Virus record (IMG/VR): IMGVR_UViG_3300008262_000128
Span: 1 to 39,491 of that record
Length of the DNA: 39,491 bases
From: a virus
Direction: 5' to 3' (one strand)
Translations under genes and position numbers: made by a program
In this document: positions 17,349 to 23,159 of the stretch, piece after piece
Position numbering within the stretch: position 1 is the first letter of the stretch
How the letters are laid out: every line of letters starts with the position of its first letter
Notes under the pieces: generated by a model
Database searches by the model: none
Told to the model about the DNA's origin: nothing
The model's input: the letters and a program-made list of their open reading frames with translations, nothing else

Positions 17349-18669
17349 CGATCTAGTCGGCTGGTCCGACGCCGAGTGTCGCCGCTTAGCTAAACTGTTT
17401 GCCGAAGGCTCCACCACCGAACAAGTGGTCGAGACGCTCAATCGCGAGTTCCACGGTGGCCGCAAGGTCCGGAACTTTACGGCGGTGCGCCTCAAGCGGG
17501 GTAAGTTGAAGGTCTGGATCGGCCCCAAGAAGCACCAGACCCCACTCACCCCGCCCGTCCTGACCGAGCAACAGGTCGAGACCCGGGCGACCGAGGACGC
17601 GACCGAGGTCAAGTCGGTCGGCTCCAAGATCAAGAGCGTCGAGGATCTGCTCCGCCACATCCAAGCGGACCTGATCCGCTTCGAGATCGAGCGGTCGGAG
17701 GCGACCAAGTGGGAGACCGCCACGGTGGATCCTCAGACGGGCAAGCCCGTGGTCACCGAACTGCACCGTGTCTTCGTCCGCCTCAAGCCCAAGGCAGGGC
17801 CGTCTGCCGAGGAGTTAATCCAGAGCTTAATCGATGGGGCCGGAAAGTTACGGCGGACGTTAATAACGCCTCGCGTTATCAAGAGCCGTAGCACCGATGT
17901 GCTACAGGCGCTGGTGATCGCGGACCCCCACATCGGCAAGTATGCGTGGGCCGAGGAGACGGGCTGGCAGGACTACGATATTGGGATCGCCAAGCGGCTC
18001 CTCCAACAGGCCGCAGGCCAGCTCCTCGAGGAAGGCGAGTATCGGAAGGTGGGCAAGCGAGCCATCTTCCTGCTCGGCGACTACTTCCACTACGACACCC
18101 CGGACGCCAAGACCACCAAGGGGACGCCGCTGGAGCGAGACGGGCGGATGGAGAAAATGGTTGAGGAAGGGGCGGCTATTCTCTTTGATATCATCGAGCA
18201 GTCGGCCAGCATCCCGACTGAGGTGGTGTTGGTGAACGGCAACCACGACACGATGTTGACGGTCGCCCTCAGGCACATCCTCAAGGCGTATTTCCGGAAC
18301 GACAAGCGGATCACGCTCAACGATGCCAAGACCAGCCGCAAATACTACACGCACGGCAAGGTCCTGATCGGCCTGACCCACGGGGACAAGGGCAAGAAGC
18401 GGCTGGGCGAGATTATGCCTGCCGAGGTGCCGCACCTCTGGGGGACTAGCACCTACCGGGAGTGGCATACGGGCCACCTCCACGGGGAGGCGGAGGTCCA
18501 GACGGTCGGCGGGGTGGTGATCCGCACCGCCCCCGCGCTCTGCCCCCCGGACGGCTGGCACTCGGCAGAAGGGTATGTCGGCAAGCCCCGGGGGATGCAG
18601 ACCTTCTTCTACCACAGCGGGGGGTCGTTACTGGGGATGTCGGTTAGCAATCCGGACCAGACCCCTTAG
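17335..18669 (+). CDS. Metallophosphoesterase (predicted phosphohydrolase/nuclease)
   Basis: A 444-aa protein. Residues 1-65 look like a small helical DNA-binding region (LFAEGSTTEQVVETLNREF) and residues 70-185 form a linker. The catalytic calcineurin-like domain follows, with the full motif series: D197-P-H199, G248-D249, G302-N303-H304-D305, T348-H349-G-D and G380-H381-L-H383. Members bind two metal ions and hydrolyse phosphodiesters; Mre11/SbcD nucleases belong to the same superfamily. Here a role in DNA processing or nucleotide turnover is plausible, but the substrate cannot be told from sequence. Confidence 0.85.
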   Translation: MGVRSDLVGWSDAECRRLAKLFAEGSTTEQVVETLNREFHGGRKVRNFTAVRLKRGKLKVWIGPKKHQTPLTPPVLTEQQVETRATEDATEVKSVGSKIKSVEDLLRHIQADLIRFEIERSEATKWETATVDPQTGKPVVTELHRVFVRLKPKAGPSAEELIQSLIDGAGKLRRTLITPRVIKSRSTDVLQALVIADPHIGKYAWAEETGWQDYDIGIAKRLLQQAAGQLLEEGEYRKVGKRAIFLLGDYFHYDTPDAKTTKGTPLERDGRMEKMVEEGAAILFDIIEQSASIPTEVVLVNGNHDTMLTVALRHILKAYFRNDKRITLNDAKTSRKYYTHGKVLIGLTHGDKGKKRLGEIMPAEVPHLWGTSTYREWHTGHLHGEAEVQTVGGVVIRTAPALCPPDGWHSAEGYVGKPRGMQTFFYHSGGSLLGMSVSNPDQTP

Positions 18670-18680
18670 ATTGCTCGGGT

Positions 18681-18902
18681 ATGGAGGAGTGCCGCCGCGA
18701 CCAGAAGTCCGCCTGCCCGGAGCGATATACGGCCATCCGCGACGGGCGGTGCTGGTATAGCTGGGAGGCCAAGGGCTGGTTCACGATAGTGCGCGGGATC
18801 CCCACCCGCTATGACCATTGCCGCTGGTGCGGGGGCCGCCTCCCCACCCTGACCGACGCCATCCTCCGGGCGTTGGCGGAACACGAAGACGATGCCAGCT
18901 AG
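18681..18902 (+). CDS. Small protein with a C-terminal zinc knuckle
   Basis: A 73-aa protein rich in Trp, Cys and Arg. It contains CRWCGGRLPT near residue 47 and an N-terminal Cys pair (MEEC and SAC), which could make one four-Cys zinc site. It begins 11 bases after the metallophosphoesterase stop and overlaps the next gene by 11 bases. No recognisable family or function. Confidence 0.6.
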   Translation: MEECRRDQKSACPERYTAIRDGRCWYSWEAKGWFTIVRGIPTRYDHCRWCGGRLPTLTDAILRALAEHEDDAS

Positions 18903-19185
18903 AAAGCGCCGGACGAGTAACGTCCTCACAGGCAAGACCGCCTCGGTTTCTATCTCCCGCAACGGGCTGGGGATCGAGGTGGCGGATGTGCCTGCGGTCG
19001 ATGCCGCACTAGTTGCCAAGTGCCTCTTGGACGCCGTCCGTGGCCTCCAGCAGGCAGGCTACGAGGAGCTGGTGATGGACGGCGGCTCGGTCCACGGCGG
19101 GGTCATCGAAATGCCCGACGAGATAGACGGCGATGACTTCGTCCTCCCGCCGGAAGCCAAGCGTCGCATCGGCTTTACCATATAA
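18892..19185 (+). CDS. Hypothetical protein
   Basis: A 97-aa protein, basic at the N-terminus (MPARKRRTSN) and acidic at the C-terminus (EMPDEIDGDDF). A helical middle reads VDAALVAKCLLDAVRGLQQA. It is the last gene of the long rightward virion/lysis arm; a hairpin terminator follows 26 bases after its stop. The function is unknown. Confidence 0.6.
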   Translation: MPARKRRTSNVLTGKTASVSISRNGLGIEVADVPAVDAALVAKCLLDAVRGLQQAGYEELVMDGGSVHGGVIEMPDEIDGDDFVLPPEAKRRIGFTI

Positions 19186-19210
19186 CCACCCAAAAGTATC
19201 CATAAAACGC

Positions 19211-19239
19211 ACGAACCCCCGGACGAATCCGGGGGTCGT
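19211..19239. terminator. Strong hairpin terminator between convergent units
   Basis: A perfect 9-bp stem, ACCCCCGGA / TCCGGGGGT with loop CGAA, is extended by ACG/CGT past a one-base bulge. On the minus strand it is followed shortly by GCGTTTTA, so it best serves the leftward cluster. It may also stop rightward transcription, though that side lacks a T-run. Confidence 0.7.
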
Positions 19240-19241
19240 GG

Positions 19242-19266
19242 GTCACACAAGGGGGAAGGTGACAAG
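19242..19266 (+). promoter_or_regulatory. Orphan copy of the CACACAAGGGGG leader
   Basis: GTCACACAAGGGGGAAGG sits on the plus strand between two hairpins and is followed by a second ACAAGGGG. It is not followed by a plus-strand gene: the nearest ATG (19286) opens only a 19-codon frame. It looks like the start of a lost gene, or the element has a role other than translation. Confidence 0.5.
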
Positions 19267-19269
19267 GGG

Positions 19270-19287
19270 CATCTGTTTACACAGATG
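19270..19287. terminator. Hairpin over the end of the leftward cluster
   Basis: A perfect 7-bp stem, CATCTGT / ACAGATG with loop TTAC. On the minus strand it contains the stop codon of the last leftward gene. There is no T-run directly after it. It may act with the stronger hairpin at 19211-19239, or protect the 3' end of the mRNA. Confidence 0.5.
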
Positions 19288-19465
19288 TGCCTGTATAGTA
19301 GGTCCCGGTGGCGGGGGTGTCAAGGGGGTGCTGGTACTCGTTAATCAGGACCGCCAGCTCCTGCATCCAGACCTTCCCCTGCCCCGCATCCCCCGCCGCA
19401 TCGGCCAGCCACAGCTCCTTGGTGGCGCGGACGATCGCTCGCCGGAGCAGGTCACCATTCGCCAT
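19277..19465 (-). CDS. Hypothetical protein
   Basis: A 62-aa helical protein (MANGDLLRRAIVRATKELW). Its ATG lies 14 bases inside the end of the upstream gene, so the four leftward genes are coupled one to the next. It is the last gene of the cluster and its stop lies in a hairpin. No family or function recognised. Confidence 0.6.
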   Translation of the reverse strand: MANGDLLRRAIVRATKELWLADAAGDAGQGKVWMQELAVLINEYQHPLDTPATGTYYTGTSV

Positions 19466-19628
19466 AGTGCCTCCACGTTCCCCGGGCCACCAGCACCCGG
19501 GCGTACTGGTGCGGGTAGACCCGATGGGTGATGCGGTTCCCTCGGTACTGATCCTTCCACTCCACGGCAGGCTCCTCCACTTGACGGTCCGCGATGGACT
19601 GCTCGTCCGGCTCCTTACACCGTTTCAT
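19452..19628 (-). CDS. Hypothetical protein
   Basis: A 58-aa protein from ATG 19628 (MKRCKEPDEQ). This start overlaps the stop of the acidic upstream gene within 14 bases. A longer in-frame start at 19682 lies inside that gene and is less likely. It is charged, with aromatic and basic residues (HRVYPHQYARVLVARGTW) at the C-terminus. The function is unknown. Confidence 0.6.
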   Translation of the reverse strand: MKRCKEPDEQSIADRQVEEPAVEWKDQYRGNRITHRVYPHQYARVLVARGTWRHYGEW

Positions 19629-19761
19629 CGTCGTCCTCCTCGTCTTCGTCGTCCTCTTCCTCTGGCCCCGGGCCATCGACATCCAGCCCCCAGTAGGTGG
19701 GGTCGTTCAGTATCCCCTCCCCCGGTGCGCCTCCGCTCCAGCTCCCAAAGTTGTTCGGCAT
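19615..19761 (-). CDS. 48-aa protein with poly-Asp/Glu tail
   Basis: A 48-aa protein, too short for common gene-calling cut-offs. It begins MPNNFGSWSG; from residue 33 on, nearly every residue is Asp or Glu (PEEEDDEDEEDDDETV). The leader CACACACCACAAGGGGGAGCT stands directly before ATG 19761, and the stop overlaps the next gene's start. Such acidic tails occur in DNA-mimic and histone-like-inhibitor proteins, but charge alone does not prove that. Leader, overlap and cluster order make it a real gene. Confidence 0.7.
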   Translation of the reverse strand: MPNNFGSWSGGAPGEGILNDPTYWGLDVDGPGPEEEDDEDEEDDDETV

Positions 19762-19785
19762 AGCTCCCCCTTGTGGTGTGTGGTA
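19762..19785 (-). promoter_or_regulatory. CA-rich, G-run leader of the acidic 48-aa gene
   Basis: CACACACCACAAGGGGGAGCT fills the whole gap between the HTH stop and ATG 19761. AAGGGGG can pair with the 16S anti-Shine-Dalgarno through one G-U pair. No good promoter is visible just upstream, so the element works inside an operon here. Confidence 0.65.
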
Positions 19786-20031
19786 CTACACGTCGGCGCG
19801 GGGCATCCGCGACGGTTGTGGGTCCAGCTCCCGCATCTCCAGACAGTAGGTCCGGAGGCGGTCCTGCACCGCTTGCGGCATCGGGTGCGCCTTCCGGAGC
19901 CAGCGCCAGATGCTGACCCGACTCCGGCCTAACACCTCCTTGGCGAAGGTGTCAATGGTTCCCCCGTGCAGACGCATCGCTCGCTTGAGGAGGATGGTGC
20001 CGGGGCGGTTGCGAAATAAGGTGGTCGTCAT
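19786..20031 (-). CDS. HTH DNA-binding regulator, apparently leaderless
   Basis: An 81-aa protein from ATG 20031 (MTTTLFRNRPG). A helix-turn-helix spans about residues 24-50: GGTIDTFAKEVLGRSRVSIW, then RWLRKA. The ATG lies only 7 bases after a -10 box, and no ribosome site precedes it, so the mRNA should begin at or next to the ATG, as lambda cI does from PRM. The gene is divergent from the early rightward arm and faces a perfect inverted repeat. A repressor of one or both divergent promoters is the natural reading. Confidence 0.7.
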   Translation of the reverse strand: MTTTLFRNRPGTILLKRAMRLHGGTIDTFAKEVLGRSRVSIWRWLRKAHPMPQAVQDRLRTYCLEMRELDPQPSRMPRADV

Positions 20032-20038
20032 AGCGGGG

Positions 20039-20067
20039 ACGATACCGCTCGATCGCCAGCCTGTCAA
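20039..20067 (-). promoter_or_regulatory. Sigma70-type promoter of the leftward HTH cluster
   Basis: On the minus strand: TTGACA (20067-20062), 17 nt, TATCGT (20044-20039). The -35 is a perfect consensus match. The predicted transcript starts at or within a base or two of ATG 20031. Confidence 0.75.
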
Positions 20068-20100
20068 GTCCCAGATGCAACACGTTTCAGGTGGGACTTG
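20065..20100. promoter_or_regulatory. Inverted repeat spanning both divergent -35 boxes (candidate operator)
   Basis: Perfect 9-bp arms, CAAGTCCCA (20065-20073) and TGGGACTTG (20092-20100), are separated by 18 bases. Each arm runs into the -35 box of one of the divergent promoters, so a dimeric regulator bound here would cover both. The neighbouring HTH protein is the first candidate ligand. Confidence 0.6.
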
Positions 20101-20152
20101 CGCCGAGGGGGAAACGGTGCTATCCTTCGGCACACACTCACAAGGGGGATGG
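20098..20152 (+). promoter_or_regulatory. Early rightward promoter and CACACACTCACAAGGGGG leader
   Basis: TTGCGC (20098-20103), 17 nt, TATCCT (20121-20126). The expected start point, about 20133, falls at the start of the CA-rich leader, so the mRNA would begin CACACTCACAAGGGGG and reach ATG 20153 after about 20 bases. Confidence 0.75.
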
Positions 20153-20329
20153 ATGTCTGAGGACGTGCGCGTTGAGGTCGAGAAGCTCCAGCGGATGGTC
20201 GGGCTGTTGGCGATCCAGATGTTTGAGTTGAAGCGGCAGATCGAGTTGGCGGATCGGGACCGGATCGCGGACTACGAGCTGGTGCAGGCGGAGTTAGTTA
20301 TGCGGGACCAGCGATTCGTGCTGGAGTAG
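20153..20329 (+). CDS. Small helical protein, first gene of the early arm
   Basis: A 58-aa protein, almost entirely charged amphipathic helix (VRVEVEKLQRMVGLLAIQMF), likely a coiled coil. The ATG at 20153 is fixed by the promoter and leader; a longer upstream frame crosses the promoter and is not real. It is first in the arm and divergent from the HTH repressor, so it may be a regulatory or host-takeover protein. No family was recognised. Confidence 0.65.
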   Translation: MSEDVRVEVEKLQRMVGLLAIQMFELKRQIELADRDRIADYELVQAELVMRDQRFVLE

Positions 20330-20368
20330 GACCCCCGTCACACGTCGGTGGCGGGATACATACTTGAC

Positions 20369-20382
20369 GGGGTCGCGACCCC
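20369..20382. promoter_or_regulatory. 14-bp perfect palindrome before the SSB gene
   Basis: GGGGTCGCGACCCC lies 12 bases upstream of ATG 20395, just after a TTGACG. It could be a repressor site or an mRNA hairpin controlling translation of the single-stranded-DNA-binding protein. No convincing -10/-35 pair was found here. Confidence 0.45.
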
Positions 20383-20394
20383 AAGGAGCAGGCG

Positions 20395-21075
20395 ATGAAT
20401 CAGAAGTTGACGTTGGAGAACGCAGGCGATGCCGCGACGGTGACCATCACCGAGTGCAAGACGGTGCAGACCAAGTTCGGGAACAAGCTGGTGTTTGTGG
20501 GCATCACGCCCGATTGGGATGGGCCAGTCGAGACGCCGCTGATCCCGGACACCACGGGCCTCAAGCAGTTGGAGCGGATCGGCCTGACCACCGAGACGTG
20601 CGTGGGCGAGACGCTCACATTCAGCCGTGCGCCGAACCCGAGCGGCAAGCCCTACTGGAATATCGATCCCGCCACGCCGCAGGCCGCGCCGACCAAGCGC
20701 ATCACCCCGGCGGCGGCTTCCAAGGCGGTACCACAGGCGGTACCAGCCAGCAACGCAAGCCTCGACCAGCGCCGGGACAAGATGCTGACGCAGTACCTGA
20801 TGCTCTGGCAGACCACCGCCAAGGCGTTGGTGCAGGCGGGGCAGACTTACGGCGTGGCGGTGGATGGGGCGGTGGTGCAGTCGGCGGCGGCGACCGTCTG
20901 GATTAGCTGGAAGGACAAGGGCCTCCAGCCGGACGGCCTCGATGCGGTGAAGGTGTCTGCGCCGGAGCCTGTGCCTGCGGTCAAGGTGCCAGCGCCAAGC
21001 GGCAAGCGGGTGGCCCCGCCCACCTTCGACAAGTTCCCGCCACCGCAGGACGCCGATGATGACCTCCCATTCTAG
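20395..21075 (+). CDS. ssb: Single-stranded-DNA-binding protein
   Basis: A 226-aa protein. The N-terminal 95 residues are beta-rich (TVTITECKTVQTKFGNKLVF), suggesting an OB-fold. A Pro/Ala linker leads to a helical region near 120-170 (LTQYLMLWQTTAKALVQAG) and a second Pro-rich linker. The protein ends in DDDLPF (221-226), the acidic SSB tip that recruits replication and repair partners. An AAGGAG site precedes ATG 20395. The C-terminal tip is the strongest evidence; the OB-fold is inferred. It should coat phage ssDNA and recruit host enzymes. Confidence 0.8.
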   Translation: MNQKLTLENAGDAATVTITECKTVQTKFGNKLVFVGITPDWDGPVETPLIPDTTGLKQLERIGLTTETCVGETLTFSRAPNPSGKPYWNIDPATPQAAPTKRITPAAASKAVPQAVPASNASLDQRRDKMLTQYLMLWQTTAKALVQAGQTYGVAVDGAVVQSAAATVWISWKDKGLQPDGLDAVKVSAPEPVPAVKVPAPSGKRVAPPTFDKFPPPQDADDDLPF

Positions 21076-21247
21076 GTTTGAGTGGTCGCCGGAGTTCTTG
21101 GAGTTCGGGCGCTACGCCGAGATGTCGATTGAGGGCGAGCTGGTTTCCGTCTGGATCCCGCATTGTCCTCAGCATCCGGGGTTTCCCAAGCCCTGCACGG
21201 TGTGCGAGGCGGCTCCGCTGGGGCCGGACGAGGGGCGTGAGGCGTGA
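21056..21247 (+). CDS. Small Cys/His protein
   Basis: A 63-aa protein overlapping the end of the SSB gene by 20 bases; ATG 21056 and 21059 are both possible. A HCPQHPGFPKPCTVC cluster near residues 36-50 could bind one zinc. Its stop overlaps the next GTG (GTGA). The function is unknown. It lies in a tight SSB-to-nuclease operon. Confidence 0.6.
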   Translation: MMTSHSRFEWSPEFLEFGRYAEMSIEGELVSVWIPHCPQHPGFPKPCTVCEAAPLGPDEGREA

Positions 21248-21771
21248 GGTGTCCGCTGACGCATTGCCGCGCCCAGATGGTCGAGCGGGTCGATCGTCTG
21301 GGGCGGCTCTCGTGGGACTGCCCGTGGTGTGCGCGGCGGAAGGCAGGGGTCTGTCGCCATTGTCCTCGTCTCGTGTTTGGGACCATCGGGCGGTCGCACT
21401 TTTGCGTCGAGTGTCGCGCCGAACGAAAGAAGGTGGTGCGGAAAATATGGCTAGCAAACAACAAAGAACGAACGCGCAAGTGGTCACGGCGGTGGCGGAG
21501 GAAGCACGTCAAGCAACACCGCGAAGCGTGTAAGAAGTGGCGGGAAAACAACAAAGCCTACAACACCATTCGTGTTCGGGCCTACCGATGGTCGAAGCGT
21601 GGACAACTTGCGCCAGCCAAACCGATGACCCGTTCGGAAGCTGGAAAGCTCGGCGGGAAGCTGGGAGCCGCCGCACGGATGGCCGCGATCGGGCCGGAGC
21701 GAGTGCGGGAGATCGCGCTCAATGCAGGCAGGGCGCGGTGGGAGAAGTATCGCCGGGAGCGTGGGCAATGA
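21244..21771 (+). CDS. Zinc-finger, very basic protein
   Basis: A 175-aa protein from GTG 21244. Several Cys pairs lie in the first 60 residues (CPWCARRK, CRHCPRLVFG, CVECRAERKK). A strongly basic middle follows (RKWSRRWRRKHVKQ), then a C-terminal KLGGKLGAAARMAA motif resembling a short nucleic-acid-binding helix. It should bind DNA or RNA. An HNH-type nuclease was considered, but the His-Asn-His core is not evident. Overlaps at both ends (GTGA, ATGA) place it firmly in the operon. Confidence 0.6.
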   Translation: MRCPLTHCRAQMVERVDRLGRLSWDCPWCARRKAGVCRHCPRLVFGTIGRSHFCVECRAERKKVVRKIWLANNKERTRKWSRRWRRKHVKQHREACKKWRENNKAYNTIRVRAYRWSKRGQLAPAKPMTRSEAGKLGGKLGAAARMAAIGPERVREIALNAGRARWEKYRRERGQ

Positions 21772-22241
21772 CGCTCGCGATCACGACCGCGCTCGGACAG
21801 GCGCACGAGCGCCGGGGCTGGCGGCTCCTGATGGACTTCGGGTCGCACACCCGATCGACGTGTCACCCCACCCCGGCCCACGTTCCCGCCACGCTCGATG
21901 CGGTCTATAGCCGGGACGGGGTGCTGGTGGCGGTGGCGGAGGCGAAGACCCGCATCCGCTACGACTATCCCAAGATCGCGGAGTACGGCTCCTATCTTGT
22001 GACGGAGGACAAGCTGGAGGTTCTCTGTGCCACGGGCAAGGCGCTCGGTGTGCCGTCCTTTCTGGTGACCGAGCTATCGGATAGGGTGCGCCTCTACTGG
22101 CCCATCGGGACGGCGATGGGTGATCCGGTCCACGGCTGGACAGCGGCCTACTCGCGGACGCTGGCGACCTCGGTTGATCTGGAGACGGTGGTCCGCCGCA
22201 ATGCCTATCTGCCCCTTGCGAATGCGGTGATCTGGGGGTAG
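21768..22241 (+). CDS. PD-(D/E)XK nuclease-like protein
   Basis: A 157-aa protein from ATG 21768 (ATGA overlap). Asp44 in ATLDAVYSRDG and Glu58-Ala-Lys60 in VAVAEAKTR give the D...ExK metal site of PD-(D/E)XK enzymes, followed by a helix (YDYPKIAEYGSYL) and strand (KLEVLCATGKALG). The core matches resolvase- or RecB-like nucleases in order and spacing. A role in recombination, resolution or host DNA breakdown is plausible; the substrate is unknown. It is the last gene before the long non-coding region. Confidence 0.65.
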   Translation: MTLAITTALGQAHERRGWRLLMDFGSHTRSTCHPTPAHVPATLDAVYSRDGVLVAVAEAKTRIRYDYPKIAEYGSYLVTEDKLEVLCATGKALGVPSFLVTELSDRVRLYWPIGTAMGDPVHGWTAAYSRTLATSVDLETVVRRNAYLPLANAVIWG

Positions 22242-22791
22242 ATTGGCGGTGCGGTGACCTCGAAAGCATCGTGAGTTAGCAGTTACAAGAGAACCGCCCC
22301 GGCCAGTATCTCCTGCTCAATTCCTTCTACGGGGGTCGAGCCTTTCGAGAGGAGAGAACGTCGGGGTCTCTTGTTTGACTGCTGGCCTACTCTCGGTCTC
22401 CAGCAGGGGCGGTAATCCGATACCGCTCGCTCAATCCTGACCGTGCTGGCGTATCCGCTTCTCCAAATCCCCGCGCTGTCAGCCTACAACGGGGTCGGTC
22501 ATCTCGGATCACGCTGGGAGCAGGACGGTGGAATAGCACCACCGACAGGTCACCCGTCGAGGGACTTCGTGCGAGACCCCCGCACAAGCGCAGACGGCCC
22601 CGGTGCTAGCCTTCGGACCTGACGCTTGCATAACTGCCCTGATGACCGGGAATGGCCGGGGTGTATCCGTTATCGTCAGCCGTTGCATATCGTCGGTATG
22701 TATGCAGAACTACCGACAAATCGCACCCGTAGTGGGTAGACTTATACCCGTACTGGGCGCGTTCGCCGCCTAAGAGATAGCAGAATGCCAT
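22242..22791 (+). ncRNA. 550-bp non-coding region with many hairpins (candidate structured RNA)
   Basis: No credible gene occupies this gap. It holds at least six strong local inverted repeats: CTGCTGG/CCAGCAG (22380-22406), GCGGTA/TACCGC (22409-22426), CGGTGG/CCACCG (near 22525-22545), GTGCG/CGCAC (near 22570-22585), TGACG and ATAAC pairing with GTTAT and CGTCA (22620-22680), and GTCGGTA/TACCGAC (22692-22717). Longer-range pairs are GGCGGT/ACCGCC, TCTCCT/AGGAGA and TGACCG/CGGTCA. It runs straight into a tRNA gene. Alternatives are a replication origin or a decayed gene. The strand is assumed from the tRNA and flanking genes. Confidence 0.45.
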
Positions 22792-22862
22792 TGCCCTCTC
22801 GTTCAATGGCAGGACCCCGCACTTTGGATGCGGTGATCGTGGTTCGATTCCACGGGGGGCAA
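22792..22862 (+). tRNA. tRNA-Gln (anticodon TTG)
   Basis: A full cloverleaf by hand: acceptor TGCCCTC/GGGGGCA (one T-G pair), D stem GTTC/GGAC, anticodon stem CCGCA/TGCGG with loop CTTTGGA (anticodon TTG, positions 34-36), four-base variable loop, T stem CGTGG/CCACG with loop TTCGATT, discriminator A. The 3' CCA is not encoded. It reads CAA and, by wobble, CAG. The phage carries very Gln-rich virion proteins. No obvious promoter lies directly upstream, so it may be processed from a longer transcript. Confidence 0.95.
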
Positions 22863-22869
22863 TTCGCTC

Positions 22870-22929
22870 TTGCGTGTTCGTGGTTACGGTGGTATACTCG
22901 TGACCACACACATCACCACGGGGGAAGGA
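22870..22929 (+). promoter_or_regulatory. Promoter directly after the tRNA, with CACACACATCACCACGGGGG leader
   Basis: TTGCGT (22870-22875), 17 nt, TATACT (22893-22898), a near-ideal sigma70 layout starting 8 bases after the tRNA. The expected start, about 22905, again coincides with the CA-rich leader, which ends in GGGGGAAGGA before ATG 22930. Confidence 0.8.
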
Positions 22930-23157
22930 ATGACAGACGCTGTCGCGGCTAAGGAGCCGCATCCGGTCGTGCGCGAGGCGCTCGCCGTATTGACCGAAGC
23001 AGGCGACCGATCGCCTGCGCCTGCGAAGCTCCGGCTCGCGCTCAAGATCGGCTACAACTTCGGCAGTATCGGGCATTGGTATTCGGGACGGCGTCAGCCC
23101 TGCCCGGATGCGGTCGCTCGGATGGAAGCCATCATCACATCACACAAGGGGAACTAA
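22930..23157 (+). CDS. Small HTH protein
   Basis: A 75-aa protein from ATG 22930. A Cro/XRE-like helix-turn-helix is suggested in KLRLALKIGYNFGSIGHWYS, followed by GRRQPCPDAVARMEAII. A longer frame from 22870 would start within the promoter and is rejected. It heads the second early transcript, so it is probably a regulator of phage early or middle genes. Its DNA target is unknown. Confidence 0.6.
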   Translation: MTDAVAAKEPHPVVREALAVLTEAGDRSPAPAKLRLALKIGYNFGSIGHWYSGRRQPCPDAVARMEAIITSHKGN

Positions 23158-23159
23158 CC
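23136..23159 (+). promoter_or_regulatory. CA-rich, G-run leader of the exonuclease gene
   Basis: CACATCACACAAGGGGAACTAACC precedes GTG 23160 and overlaps the last codons of the HTH gene. No promoter is present, which shows that the element can act within an operon at the level of translation. Confidence 0.6.

Noticed and set aside
20330-20394. Promoter in front of the SSB gene
   Set aside because: TACATA and TTGACG are present but not at a usable spacing, and no -35 lies 17 nt before TACATA. Only the 14-bp palindrome is kept as a feature.
22387-22587. 66-aa minus-strand frame inside the non-coding region
   Set aside because: It has no ribosome site, random-looking Arg/Ser/Pro composition, and overlaps the hairpins. 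The region is better read as non-coding.
22242-22791. Group I intron or a second tRNA in the gap
   Set aside because: The conserved intron core elements and a second T-arm (GGTTCGA-type) were looked for and not seen. Only the one tRNA folds.
22606-23076. 156-aa minus-strand frame
   Set aside because: It crosses the tRNA, the TTGCGT promoter and the start of the small HTH gene on the other strand.
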